From Weissella confusa (GTDB lineage Bacteria > Bacillota > Bacilli > Lactobacillales > Lactobacillaceae), in contig JQAY01000004.1 of NCBI GenBank assembly GCA_001436895.1, forward strand, positions 1 to 64,000: DNA of 64,000 bases, in the 5' to 3' direction. The position numbers and the translations under genes were made by a program. The notes beneath the pieces were generated by a model, which made no database searches, was not told where the DNA came from, and worked only from the letters and a program-made list of their open reading frames with translations. Positions 36,310 through 45,829 of the stretch are shown one piece after another (the first letter of the stretch is position 1; every line of letters starts with the position of its first letter).

Positions 36310-38142
36310 CTATTCCTTGAGGTGGAAGTAGTATGTTGACACAGTTACGTCACGTGAAGCCAAGGCTGTACGCAAACGCAAACTGTTTTGATTGTGCAAC
36401 GCATTTTGCCAACCGTGACGAGGCACGAATTGTGGAATCAAAATCGTCAATGAGTGGTTACGTTCCTTCGCACCCTTTGCAATTTCATCTACGAAACGCA
36501 ATGAAGGCTCTGTGATTGAACGATATGACGAGTGGATGTCCACGTAACGCACATCTGGGAACTCGCGCTTGAACTCAACGCCCAAACGGTGCTCCTTTTC
36601 AGGGTTCGAATCAAATGAGACGTGCATCGCCAAAACGCGATCACCCATTGATTGGGCATAATCAATCGCATCGGCCGTTGCCTTAGTCAAGTTTGAGACC
36701 AACACAATCACCGTAGAACCATCGTAGTGATGACGCTTGATTGGTTCCTTAGACAACACACGCAATTGCTTAGCAACCGCCTTGTAGTGGCGGTTAATCG
36801 TCCAGAACATACGAAGCAAAACTGGCATGATAATCAAGTATGGCCAGACAGACTTAAAGTGCATCCAGAACAAAATGATAACCAAGGCAAATGAGATAAA
36901 CGCTCCAACAAAGTTGATTGACGCCTTTCCCAACCAGAAGCCTTCACGTTCACGGAACCAGTGAATAATCATTCCTGATTGTGACAATGTGAATGGCACG
37001 AAAACTCCGACCGCATAAAGCGGAATCAAAGCTTCGGTTGATCCGTTAAAAATCAAAAGCAACACAATGGCACCAACGGCCAATGACATAATACCGTTTG
37101 AGTATCCCAAACGATCTCCCTTGTCCATGTAAATGTGTGGCATGAACTTATCCTTAGCCAAGTTAAAGGCCAATTGTGGGAAAGCTGAGAAACCAGTATT
37201 AGCAGCAACCGCCAAAATCAAGGCCGTTGCAATTTGCAAAAGGTAGAACATTACGCCGTGACCGAAAATCGTTTGACCAATTTGGGCCAACACCGTCACG
37301 TGGTCATTTGGTCGAATACCGTACCAGTATGACAAGAACGTAATACCACCAAAGAAGAAGGCCAAAATCAACGCCATGATTGATAGCGTCGCTGCCGCAT
37401 TACGTGGCTTTGGCTCCTTGAAGTTCGGCACGGCATTTGAAATGGCCTCAACTCCAGTCAATGAAGATGAACCACTTGAGAACGCACGCAAGAACAACAA
37501 GATTGTGATACTTGATGATGACGTACCAATTGCTGCTGCAGCATGGAAGGCAACTTGACCAGTCGCAATGTTATACAACCCGTATAAGACCATTCCAGTA
37601 ATCATCACAATGAACAAGTAAACTGGCACCATCAGGAACCCGGCTGACTCACGCACACCACGCAGGTTAATTCCCATCAAGATTAAGATGATGACAACCC
37701 CAATCCCAACTGAGTACGGGTGAAGTGCTGGAACCGCTGACGTAATGGCTTCTGTTCCGGCCGCCACAGATACGGCAACCGTCAACATGTAATCAACCAA
37801 CAAAGATCCACCGGCGACAAGCCCAGCGTTACGGCCCCAGTTCGTTGATGTTACGACATAAGCACCACCACCAGATGGGTAGGCGTGAATGATTTGGCGA
37901 TACGATAGCGTAATGGCCGTCAACAATACCAACACCAAAATGGCGATTGGGATTTGCAACCACAACGCAACCGTACTTGCAGCAATCAACGCTGTCGTAA
38001 TCTGCTCAGTACCATACGCAACTGATGACAATGCATCAGACGAAAGCAAAGCCAAGGCCTTGGTTCGGCTCAAATGTTGTGAGCCCTCTTCCAATGTCTT
38101 AAGAGGCTTTCCAATCAACAACCGCTTTAAAAAGCGCCACAT
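36310..38142 (-). CDS. KimA-like APC family potassium permease
   Basis: 610 residues from the ATG at 38142 (AGGAG upstream). APC fold with 12 membrane segments (about 45-460) and a cytosolic C-terminal domain of about 150 residues. The N-terminal LLSSDALSSVAYGTEQI and the GGGAYVVTSTNWG segments match the Bacillus KimA/YdaO family, high-affinity K+/H+ symporters inhibited by c-di-AMP. The upstream region does not show a c-di-AMP (ydaO) riboswitch; a small CTACAA/TTGTAG hairpin (about 38196-38214) is present. Amino-acid transport cannot be excluded. Confidence 0.8.
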   Translation of the reverse strand: MWRFLKRLLIGKPLKTLEEGSQHLSRTKALALLSSDALSSVAYGTEQITTALIAASTVALWLQIPIAILVLVLLTAITLSYRQIIHAYPSGGGAYVVTSTNWGRNAGLVAGGSLLVDYMLTVAVSVAAGTEAITSAVPALHPYSVGIGVVIILILMGINLRGVRESAGFLMVPVYLFIVMITGMVLYGLYNIATGQVAFHAAAAIGTSSSSITILLFLRAFSSGSSSLTGVEAISNAVPNFKEPKPRNAAATLSIMALILAFFFGGITFLSYWYGIRPNDHVTVLAQIGQTIFGHGVMFYLLQIATALILAVAANTGFSAFPQLAFNLAKDKFMPHIYMDKGDRLGYSNGIMSLAVGAIVLLLIFNGSTEALIPLYAVGVFVPFTLSQSGMIIHWFREREGFWLGKASINFVGAFISFALVIILFWMHFKSVWPYLIIMPVLLRMFWTINRHYKAVAKQLRVLSKEPIKRHHYDGSTVIVLVSNLTKATADAIDYAQSMGDRVLAMHVSFDSNPEKEHRLGVEFKREFPDVRYVDIHSSYRSITEPSLRFVDEIAKGAKERNHSLTILIPQFVPRHGWQNALHNQNSLRLRTALASRDVTVSTYYFHLKE

Positions 38143-38265
38143 GATTTTTCTCCTAAACACCTATATTAGGCAAAACGCCCAAAAATAATTTCAATTTTCT
38201 ACAACGACTTATTGTAGTTCTATTTGGGCTCGTTGTCTATGATTGATACTTACTTTCGGAAATCA

Positions 38266-38303
38266 AAAACGCCAACCCTCTCACAGGAAGGTCGGCGTTT
38301 AAT
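38266..38303 (-). terminator. Terminator after groEL
   Basis: AACGCC.ACC/GGT.GGCGTT hairpin, with A/T runs. Confidence 0.85.
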
Positions 38304-38316
38304 ATTTACTATGAAA

Positions 38317-39963
<1,647 letters not shown>

Positions 39964-39989
39964 TTAATAGTTAATCTGTTTGTTTCAAA

Positions 39990-40265
39990 TTAAAGAACTG
40001 CAACGATATCCTTTTCGTGAACTACCAAGTAATCCACACCATCGACCGTTACTTCTGAGCCAGCATACTTATCGAAGATGACCTTGTCACCCTCCTTCAC
40101 TGCAGCTGGGGCCGTCAAGTCACCAACTGATTGCGTTGAAACAGCGACAACAGTTCCCGTAACTGACTTCTCTTGCGCGTTTGACGCAAGCAAAATACCA
40201 CCAACTGATTGCTCAGGCGCTTCCTCAACTTGCAACACAACACGATCTCCCAAAGGCTTCAACAT
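39990..40265 (-). CDS. groES: 10 kDa co-chaperonin GroES
   Basis: 91 residues. [14 protein letters not shown] start, mobile loop SVGGILLAS, roof and [16 protein letters not shown] segment. Caps GroEL. GGAGG 10 nt before the start. 53 nt upstream of groEL. Confidence 0.97.
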   Translation of the reverse strand: MLKPLGDRVVLQVEEAPEQSVGGILLASNAQEKSVTGTVVAVSTQSVGDLTAPAAVKEGDKVIFDKYAGSEVTVDGVDYLVVHEKDIVAVL

Positions 40266-40296
40266 GTTATATGACCTCCATAGGCAAAAATTATTA

Positions 40297-40323
40297 TTAG
40301 CACTCTCGATAACTAAGTGCTAA
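40297..40323 (-). promoter_or_regulatory. CIRCE operator (HrcA binding site)
   Basis: TTAGCACTC, 9-nt spacer, AAGTGCTAA. Only one base of the right arm differs from the consensus GAGTGCTAA. It lies in the 5' untranslated part between promoter and groES, the usual place. HrcA binding here represses groESL until heat stress. Confidence 0.95.
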
Positions 40324-40335
40324 CTTACATATTCA

Positions 40336-40363
40336 ATAATAGCACACCCACACGTTTTTGCAA
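40336..40363 (-). promoter_or_regulatory. groESL promoter
   Basis: Minus-strand -35 TTGCAA (40358-40363), 16-nt spacer, -10 TATTAT (40336-40341), immediately upstream of CIRCE. Confidence 0.75.
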
Positions 40364-40375
40364 CATATTTTGGTT

Positions 40376-40418
40376 AAAAAAAGAGTCCTGATACGAAATC
40401 GTACCAGGACTCTAAATA
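40376..40418 (-). terminator. Terminator after DUF4811 gene
   Basis: AGAGTCCTG.TAC/GTA.CAGGACTCT hairpin followed on minus by seven Ts. Confidence 0.92.
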
Positions 40419-40422
40419 ATCA

Positions 40423-41187
40423 TTACTTCAATTGTGACAACATTTGCTTCATTGCTGTTGCCGTCATTTCAGCAGTTTGTTCAGTTGTATAAGCCTTAAC
40501 TTGGTCAGGTGTAGCCTTTGGGTTAGCTTGCATGTACGCAGCAACCTTCGCTTCAATAGCTGACTTCATTTGAGCTTGTTGGGCAGCTTGTGCCTCAGGT
40601 GCAGCTGACTTTTGGGCAGCTTGCAACTTCTTAGATTGATCAGCAGTCATCACAACCCAAGTGTTCTTTGGCACCGTCACCGTCGTCACTTGCTTCTTAA
40701 GCTTGCCACCTTGGCCACCAATACCGAACATCACGCGCCAGAAGGCATTCTTCCACTCCCAACGAGTCGTTTCGACCTTAACAGTTGCCTTCTTAACGTC
40801 AGCAACCTTGTAAGTCATTTCCTTCTTAACGCCGTTTGGAATATCAGCAACCTTCGTTGAAGGCTTACCGTGAACCGTTGGCTTCTTAGCATCAGCTGTG
40901 TCGCTGTAAACCAAGACATAGTTATCAGCCTTTGAACCCAAACGTGATTGGACCAATACACCAGCTGGTGACTTTGAACCCAAAGCTGAGTAGACACGCT
41001 TCGTCGTCGTTGTTGTCTTAGCAGTCAAACCTGTGTTGTTTGCAAAGACTGACGTTGTCATCCACACGGCGCCGATTAGCAATACCGTGAAGATAGGTCC
41101 GAAGATAGCGCGCATAGTACGGTTCTTCAAAACCAACCATGAGTAGAACATGCCGATCGCAAAGACGGCCATAACTAGAATAATCAT
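40423..41187 (-). CDS. DUF4811 membrane protein, partner of MFS exporter
   Basis: 254 residues from the ATG at 41187 (GGGAGG upstream), starting before the end of the exporter stop region with 1-nt spacing. Two membrane segments at the N-terminus (about 1-18 and 27-47), an extracytoplasmic domain with a YSALGSKSP part, and an Ala/Gln-rich helical C-terminus. DUF4811 proteins regularly follow DHA2 exporters in Lactobacillales; their role is not known. Confidence 0.82.
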   Translation of the reverse strand: MIILVMAVFAIGMFYSWLVLKNRTMRAIFGPIFTVLLIGAVWMTTSVFANNTGLTAKTTTTTKRVYSALGSKSPAGVLVQSRLGSKADNYVLVYSDTADAKKPTVHGKPSTKVADIPNGVKKEMTYKVADVKKATVKVETTRWEWKNAFWRVMFGIGGQGGKLKKQVTTVTVPKNTWVVMTADQSKKLQAAQKSAAPEAQAAQQAQMKSAIEAKVAAYMQANPKATPDQVKAYTTEQTAEMTATAMKQMLSQLK

Positions 41188-41188
41188 A

Positions 41189-42730
41189 TTAGTTATTTCC
41201 TCCCTTATCTGCGACAACGTTTCCGTTTGACTTACCGTGCACTAGCTTACCGCTGTGCAAGAAGAACGCCAAGATAATACCAACAACGGCGAATCCAATT
41301 CCAAATGCAAATGATGCGTGGAATCCAGTCATCGTTGCGTTAATCATCTTATCCATGTAAGACACAACGTTTTCCTTGGCCAAGTCCTTAGCAGGCTTAG
41401 CAGCCTTGATAACGTTTTGCGTAACTGATGAAAGCAAGGCAACAACCACCGCGTTACCAATTTGGCGAACCGTGTTGTTAGCAGCCGTTGCTTGTGAAGC
41501 TTCCTCAGGTGGCAAAGCTGACATGGCACTGGCCGTCAATGGCATCATCGTTGTAGCGATACCGAACATACGCAATGCGTACAACAACGTTACCAAGTGT
41601 TGTGGCGTTTCAGCCGTCAAGAATAGGAATGGCACCGTACCGATGGCCAAGATTGAGAATCCAACCATCGCCATGCGCTTAGCACCAACCTTGTCGTAAA
41701 CCGCTCCGGCAACTGGTGACATCGCACCAATTACCAAGGCACCAGGCAATAGCGTCAATCCTGACTCAAGCGCTGACATACCGTGAACATTTTGCAAGTA
41801 CGTTGGCAACATCATTTCGACACCCATCATGGCCATCATCGCCATCATTACGGCGAACGTCGTCAACGTAAATTGCTTGTTCTTGAACACGCGAACGTTC
41901 AAGAATGGATCGTCCATCTTCAATTGACGGAAGACAAACACAATAATGACCAAAATTCCGACTAGGATTGGGGCCAAAACGTTTGGCCAGTTACCAAATC
42001 CATCAGTGGCTGAGTTTGAGAATCCCCATAGGAATGATCCGAATCCAATAACAGCCAAAATCAATGAAGGGAAATCAAGCTTCATATCACGGTTTGGCAC
42101 AACATTCTTAACGAAGAATGGCGTTGCAATCCAAACCAAGACCAACACGATCATTGGCAAGTAGAAAATCGTACGCCATGAGTTTGAAATCAACAAACCA
42201 AACAAGTGGTGATTCTTTTCCAAAATCCAACCTGAAAGCGTAGGTCCAATAGCTGGGGCCAAACCGATAACGATACCGTTAATACCCATCGCAGCACCAC
42301 GTTGTTCAGCTGGGAAAATGTTAACCATAACAACTTGCATCAAAGGCATCGTAATACCAACCGCCACGGCAGCTAGAATACGTCCAAGCAAGAACATCCA
42401 CCACATGTCGTGATGACTAGGCGTAAACGCCGTTGTTGCCATACCAGCCAACAACAATGTGTAAGCGACCATGTACAAGTACTTGGTTGGAATCTTAGTG
42501 GTTAGGTATGCTGATACCGGCACCATAATTCCGTTTGCCAACAAGAAGTATGTCGTTGCTTCTTGGGCCGTTGCAAGTGAAATATTAAAATCGTGCATCA
42601 ACGTTGGGATTGCTGTTCCCAATGACGTTTGCATCAACATTCCAGCAAACGTTCCAATCAACAGCACCATGACCATGGCACCGCGGTTGAAAGGCTTGCC
42701 GTTAATGTCTAAAGTTTCTGACTTTGCCAT
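41189..42730 (-). CDS. DHA2 family (EmrB/QacA) 14-TM drug exporter
   Basis: 513 residues from the ATG at 42730. Fourteen predicted membrane segments. MFS motif C-like GIVIGLAPAIGPTLSGWI near 155-172 marks drug:H+ antiporters; motif A-like GAVYDKVGAKRM near 350. It has its own promoter and forms a two-gene unit with the DUF4811 gene. Substrate cannot be read from sequence. Confidence 0.92.
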   Translation of the reverse strand: MAKSETLDINGKPFNRGAMVMVLLIGTFAGMLMQTSLGTAIPTLMHDFNISLATAQEATTYFLLANGIMVPVSAYLTTKIPTKYLYMVAYTLLLAGMATTAFTPSHHDMWWMFLLGRILAAVAVGITMPLMQVVMVNIFPAEQRGAAMGINGIVIGLAPAIGPTLSGWILEKNHHLFGLLISNSWRTIFYLPMIVLVLVWIATPFFVKNVVPNRDMKLDFPSLILAVIGFGSFLWGFSNSATDGFGNWPNVLAPILVGILVIIVFVFRQLKMDDPFLNVRVFKNKQFTLTTFAVMMAMMAMMGVEMMLPTYLQNVHGMSALESGLTLLPGALVIGAMSPVAGAVYDKVGAKRMAMVGFSILAIGTVPFLFLTAETPQHLVTLLYALRMFGIATTMMPLTASAMSALPPEEASQATAANNTVRQIGNAVVVALLSSVTQNVIKAAKPAKDLAKENVVSYMDKMINATMTGFHASFAFGIGFAVVGIILAFFLHSGKLVHGKSNGNVVADKGGNN

Positions 42731-42754
42731 TTCGTCCTCCAAATTAGTTTATTT

Positions 42755-42782
42755 TTTATAATTGCTATCATTTATTCAGCAA
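42755..42782 (-). promoter_or_regulatory. Promoter of the MFS exporter
   Basis: Minus-strand -35 TTGCTG (42777-42782), 16-nt spacer, -10 TATAAA (42755-42760). Confidence 0.5.
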
Positions 42783-42822
42783 GAGTTAGTTTAAACTTCT
42801 AAATTTTTAAAATCAAGGGTTT

Positions 42823-42841
42823 TTGTCAACTAATTTGACAA
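42823..42841. promoter_or_regulatory. Inverted repeat upstream of MFS exporter, possible operator
   Basis: TTGTCAA and TTGACAA arms around a 5-nt spacer, about 40 nt upstream of the -35. Position and symmetry suit an activator or repressor site; no regulator gene is adjacent. The rest of the 42731-43009 gap holds A/T-rich sequence and the ABC-F terminator. Confidence 0.45.
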
Positions 42842-42968
42842 AGATTTAGACTGTTTTCACAATAGCAAATTGAATTCCGCGCAAACTGCGTCAAACCTGA
42901 ATTCCTAAGTGTGATAACTAACACAAAGTCATTAATAGTCACTTTAAAATGAAAACGCAATCATTAAG

Positions 42969-43004
42969 AAAAGGAGCCGACACCCGTAAAAGTGCCAGCT
43001 CCCG
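42969..43004 (-). terminator. Terminator after the ABC-F gene
   Basis: GAGCTGGCACT with partner GTGTCGGCTC and T-rich tail on minus. Confidence 0.85.
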
Positions 43005-43009
43005 CCTCA

Positions 43010-44968
43010 TTAAATATCAAATTCTTCCAACGCCATACTTGCTTCTGTCCAGCGTTCTTCGACTTCAGCCAATTGTGCATCGATGTCCGCAATTTCCTTT
43101 GACAAGTCCGTCAACTTGCCCAAGTCAGCCCCGTTTGCTGGATCATTCAATTCAGCATTCAACGCATCGCGCTTATCGTTCAAACCAGCCATTTCTTCTT
43201 CAGCCGCAGCAACCGCACGTTCGTACTTACGTTGCTCCTTTTGACGTTCCTTACGCTCTTCACGTGACAACGTCTCAACTTCCTTAGCAGTTGCTTCTTC
43301 GTATTCGGCCGTCGTTTCAAAACTAGCCTTTGCACGATGCGTTTCTGCTTGCTCACCAGCCGTCTTCTCTAGGTAGTAATCGTAGTCACCATCAAAGAAG
43401 CGCGTCCCGTTTGGTGACAGCTCAACCACTTCCGTCGCAACTGAGTTAATAAAGTAACGGTCGTGAGAAACGAAGAAAATCGTTCCGTTGTATTCGTTCA
43501 ACGCCGTTTCCAACACTTCACGAGAATCAATGTCCAAGTGGTTGGTTGGCTCGTCCAGAATCAAGAAGTTAGCATGTTGCAATGACAACTTCGTCAATAG
43601 CAAGCGCGCACGCTCACCACCTGACAAGGCAGAAACCAACTTATCAACCGCTTCACCTGAGAACATAAATGAACCCAAAATCGAACGGACGTCACGTTCT
43701 GGCATCGTTGGGTGTTCATCCCAAATCGTGTTCAAAACTGACTTCTTTGGATCAAGCGTTTGTTGCTCCTGGTCATAGTAACCAACCTCAACATTGGCAC
43801 CAAGCTTTATTTCACCGGCCAACAAAGGCAACTTACCCAAAATCGTCTTAATCAACGTTGACTTACCAATACCGTTTGGTCCAACCAAAGCGACAGCGTG
43901 TTGCTTATCAACTTCAATATTAACGTGGTCCGCGAATACATTCGCTAGGTCATAGCCCAACTTCACTTCGTTGACACGCATCACTTCGTTTCCAGATTCT
44001 TCATCAGCTGAGAATTGAATGTGTGCAACACCAGATTCATTCTTTGGCGCTTCCAAGCGTTCCATGCGTTCAAGTTGCTTGCGACGTGATTGGGCACGCT
44101 TCGTCGTTGACGCACGCACAATATTACGGTTAACGAAGTCTTCCAACTTCGCAATCTCTTCTTGCTGCTTATCGAAAGCCTTTTGTTCTTGTAGAACCTT
44201 TGCTGCCTTCAATTCCATGAAGCGTGAATAGTTACCTGTGTAATGATCCAAGACACCTGAGTGCATGTCATAAATTTCCGTAACCACGCGGTCCAAGAAG
44301 TAACGGTCGTGGGAAACAATCAACAATGCGCCTTGGTAGTTTTGCAAATATTGCTCCAACCAAGCCAATGTTTGCATGTCCAAGTGGTTGGTTGGCTCGT
44401 CCAGAATCAACAGGTCAGGCGTTTCCAACAGTTGCTTGGCAATCGCCAAACGCGTGCGTTGGCCACCAGACAATGATTGAATCTTTTGATCATAGAATGA
44501 CTCATCAAAACCAAATCCATGCAAAACGGAACGAATTGTCGCTTCGTACCCGTAACCATTCTTCTCACTAAAATCGTGTTGCGCTTGGTCATAAGCAGAT
44601 AGCAAACTTGCATACTCATCACTCTCGTAATCAGTCGCTGAAGCAATCTTCGTCTCCATGTCGCGCATCTTCTTTTCCAATGCAATGACATCAGAAAATG
44701 CATCAAGCATCTCATTGTACACAGACAAATCAGAATCCAGTCCAGAATTCTGCGCCAAGTAAGCCAACTTGATGCCCTTCTTCATTGAAATCGTACCTTC
44801 ATCAGGTTGCGTTTCACCGATTAGCATCTTCAAGAGCGTTGACTTACCGGCACCATTGCGGCCGACCAATCCAACGCGTCCTTTATCTTGAATCTGCATC
44901 GAAATATTTTCAAAAAATGTTACACCACTAAAACGGCGTGCAACATTACTTGCTTGCAAAATAATCAT
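43010..44968 (-). CDS. ABC-F family ATPase, Uup-like
   Basis: 652 residues from the ATG at 44968. No membrane segments. Two ABC domains: Walker A GRNGAGKST (about 35) and GPNGIGKST (about 350), signatures LSGGQRTRLA and LSGGERARLL, each followed by ILDEPTNHLD. A linker lies between (about 230-310). The C-terminus is a charged coiled-coil (about 555-650), as in Uup/YfmR-type proteins. Acts on ribosomes rather than in transport; antibiotic-resistance function is not indicated by the sequence alone. Confidence 0.9.
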   Translation of the reverse strand: MIILQASNVARRFSGVTFFENISMQIQDKGRVGLVGRNGAGKSTLLKMLIGETQPDEGTISMKKGIKLAYLAQNSGLDSDLSVYNEMLDAFSDVIALEKKMRDMETKIASATDYESDEYASLLSAYDQAQHDFSEKNGYGYEATIRSVLHGFGFDESFYDQKIQSLSGGQRTRLAIAKQLLETPDLLILDEPTNHLDMQTLAWLEQYLQNYQGALLIVSHDRYFLDRVVTEIYDMHSGVLDHYTGNYSRFMELKAAKVLQEQKAFDKQQEEIAKLEDFVNRNIVRASTTKRAQSRRKQLERMERLEAPKNESGVAHIQFSADEESGNEVMRVNEVKLGYDLANVFADHVNIEVDKQHAVALVGPNGIGKSTLIKTILGKLPLLAGEIKLGANVEVGYYDQEQQTLDPKKSVLNTIWDEHPTMPERDVRSILGSFMFSGEAVDKLVSALSGGERARLLLTKLSLQHANFLILDEPTNHLDIDSREVLETALNEYNGTIFFVSHDRYFINSVATEVVELSPNGTRFFDGDYDYYLEKTAGEQAETHRAKASFETTAEYEEATAKEVETLSREERKERQKEQRKYERAVAAAEEEMAGLNDKRDALNAELNDPANGADLGKLTDLSKEIADIDAQLAEVEERWTEASMALEEFDI

Positions 44969-45065
44969 GATTATTCTTCTCCGTCTCAATACCCTGCGTC
45001 CAAGGCATTGCCTAAATCTCATTTACTAGTGTAACAGAAAGTGCAAGTTTGTCGCATGTGGAAAT

Positions 45066-45102
45066 TAAAAAGCACCCGACAGTAACTGTCAGATGCTCTT
45101 AA
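45066..45102 (-). terminator. Terminator after the glycosyltransferase pair
   Basis: AGCA.CTGACAG/CTGTCGG.TGCT hairpin followed on minus by Ts. Confidence 0.85.
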
Positions 45103-45112
45103 TTGTTTGTTA

Positions 45113-45814
45113 TTAACGCAACGCTGCGTTTCGCTTTTGTTGCTCGTGTTGCACGAAATACTCCCATGCATGCATTTCACTCTCAAACCACAAATGCTCA
45201 CCGTCATAATCCAATACTTCCAATGACGTTTGCACCAATGGCCACTCGGTGTTTGGCTTGCCTTCTAGGTGTTGCCACATAAATGACGCACGGGCTGCGA
45301 TATCACCGGTTGGTGTGTAGAAAATGATGTTCGATACATTTCCCGTCGTTTGATAATAACGCGTTGCTGACTTAAAGCCACGCCAGTCCCAGATATCTGT
45401 AACGGCCGTGTTGTCATTGCGGTCGACGTAGTGCAACATTGACGTCGTACCGCCAGGGTTGCCTGGGAACAAATCAATGTCGATGACATTACGACCATAA
45501 GTTGTCCCAAAGCGACGCGCTTGTGCCATCCCCCAGTCCAACCCATCCAAGTGGTAACGGGCCTTGTCGATTTGTGGGTTGTGACGGTAGTGAACCGTCT
45601 TTGCTTCCACATCCGTTGCCTTTTGGAAGACATCGTACATGTTCAACAAAGCATCATCTGGCAAACCGTGGTTCGCTAAATGCATGTGTTGATCAGGGTA
45701 GTACCCACGCACCACTTGCTTTGCATCAACGCCATTCTCGCGGTCTGCCTTAACTTGCGCAGCAATATTAGGGTCAAGCGTTGGCAAGTTAGAGTTATCC
45801 AAATATAAATTCAT
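45113..45814 (-). CDS. Stand-alone N-terminal domain of TagE-like glycosyltransferase
   Basis: 233 residues from the ATG at 45814 (AGGAG upstream). It resembles the N-terminal third of the neighbouring large glycosyltransferase: compare ALLNMYDVFQKATDVEAKTVHY with EVINMYDYYAHTEYVPDR in the neighbour, and DIWDWRGFKSATRYY with DSYDSRGFISRQQY. It has no GT-B C-terminal donor-binding domain, so it is unlikely to be catalytic by itself. Probably a partner or acceptor-recognition subunit. It follows its partner by 15 nt. Confidence 0.7.
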   Translation of the reverse strand: MNLYLDNSNLPTLDPNIAAQVKADRENGVDAKQVVRGYYPDQHMHLANHGLPDDALLNMYDVFQKATDVEAKTVHYRHNPQIDKARYHLDGLDWGMAQARRFGTTYGRNVIDIDLFPGNPGGTTSMLHYVDRNDNTAVTDIWDWRGFKSATRYYQTTGNVSNIIFYTPTGDIAARASFMWQHLEGKPNTEWPLVQTSLEVLDYDGEHLWFESEMHAWEYFVQHEQQKRNAALR

Positions 45815-45829
45815 GAGTTTCACTCCTTA

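Noticed and set aside
38143-38265. c-di-AMP (ydaO) riboswitch before the KimA-like permease
   Set aside because: The upstream stretch is too short and lacks the ydaO core; only a small CTACAA/TTGTAG hairpin is visible.
44407-44715. 102-codon frame inside the ABC-F gene, and similar frames inside groEL, valS and mutS
   Set aside because: They overlap strongly conserved genes entirely and have no family features or ribosome sites.
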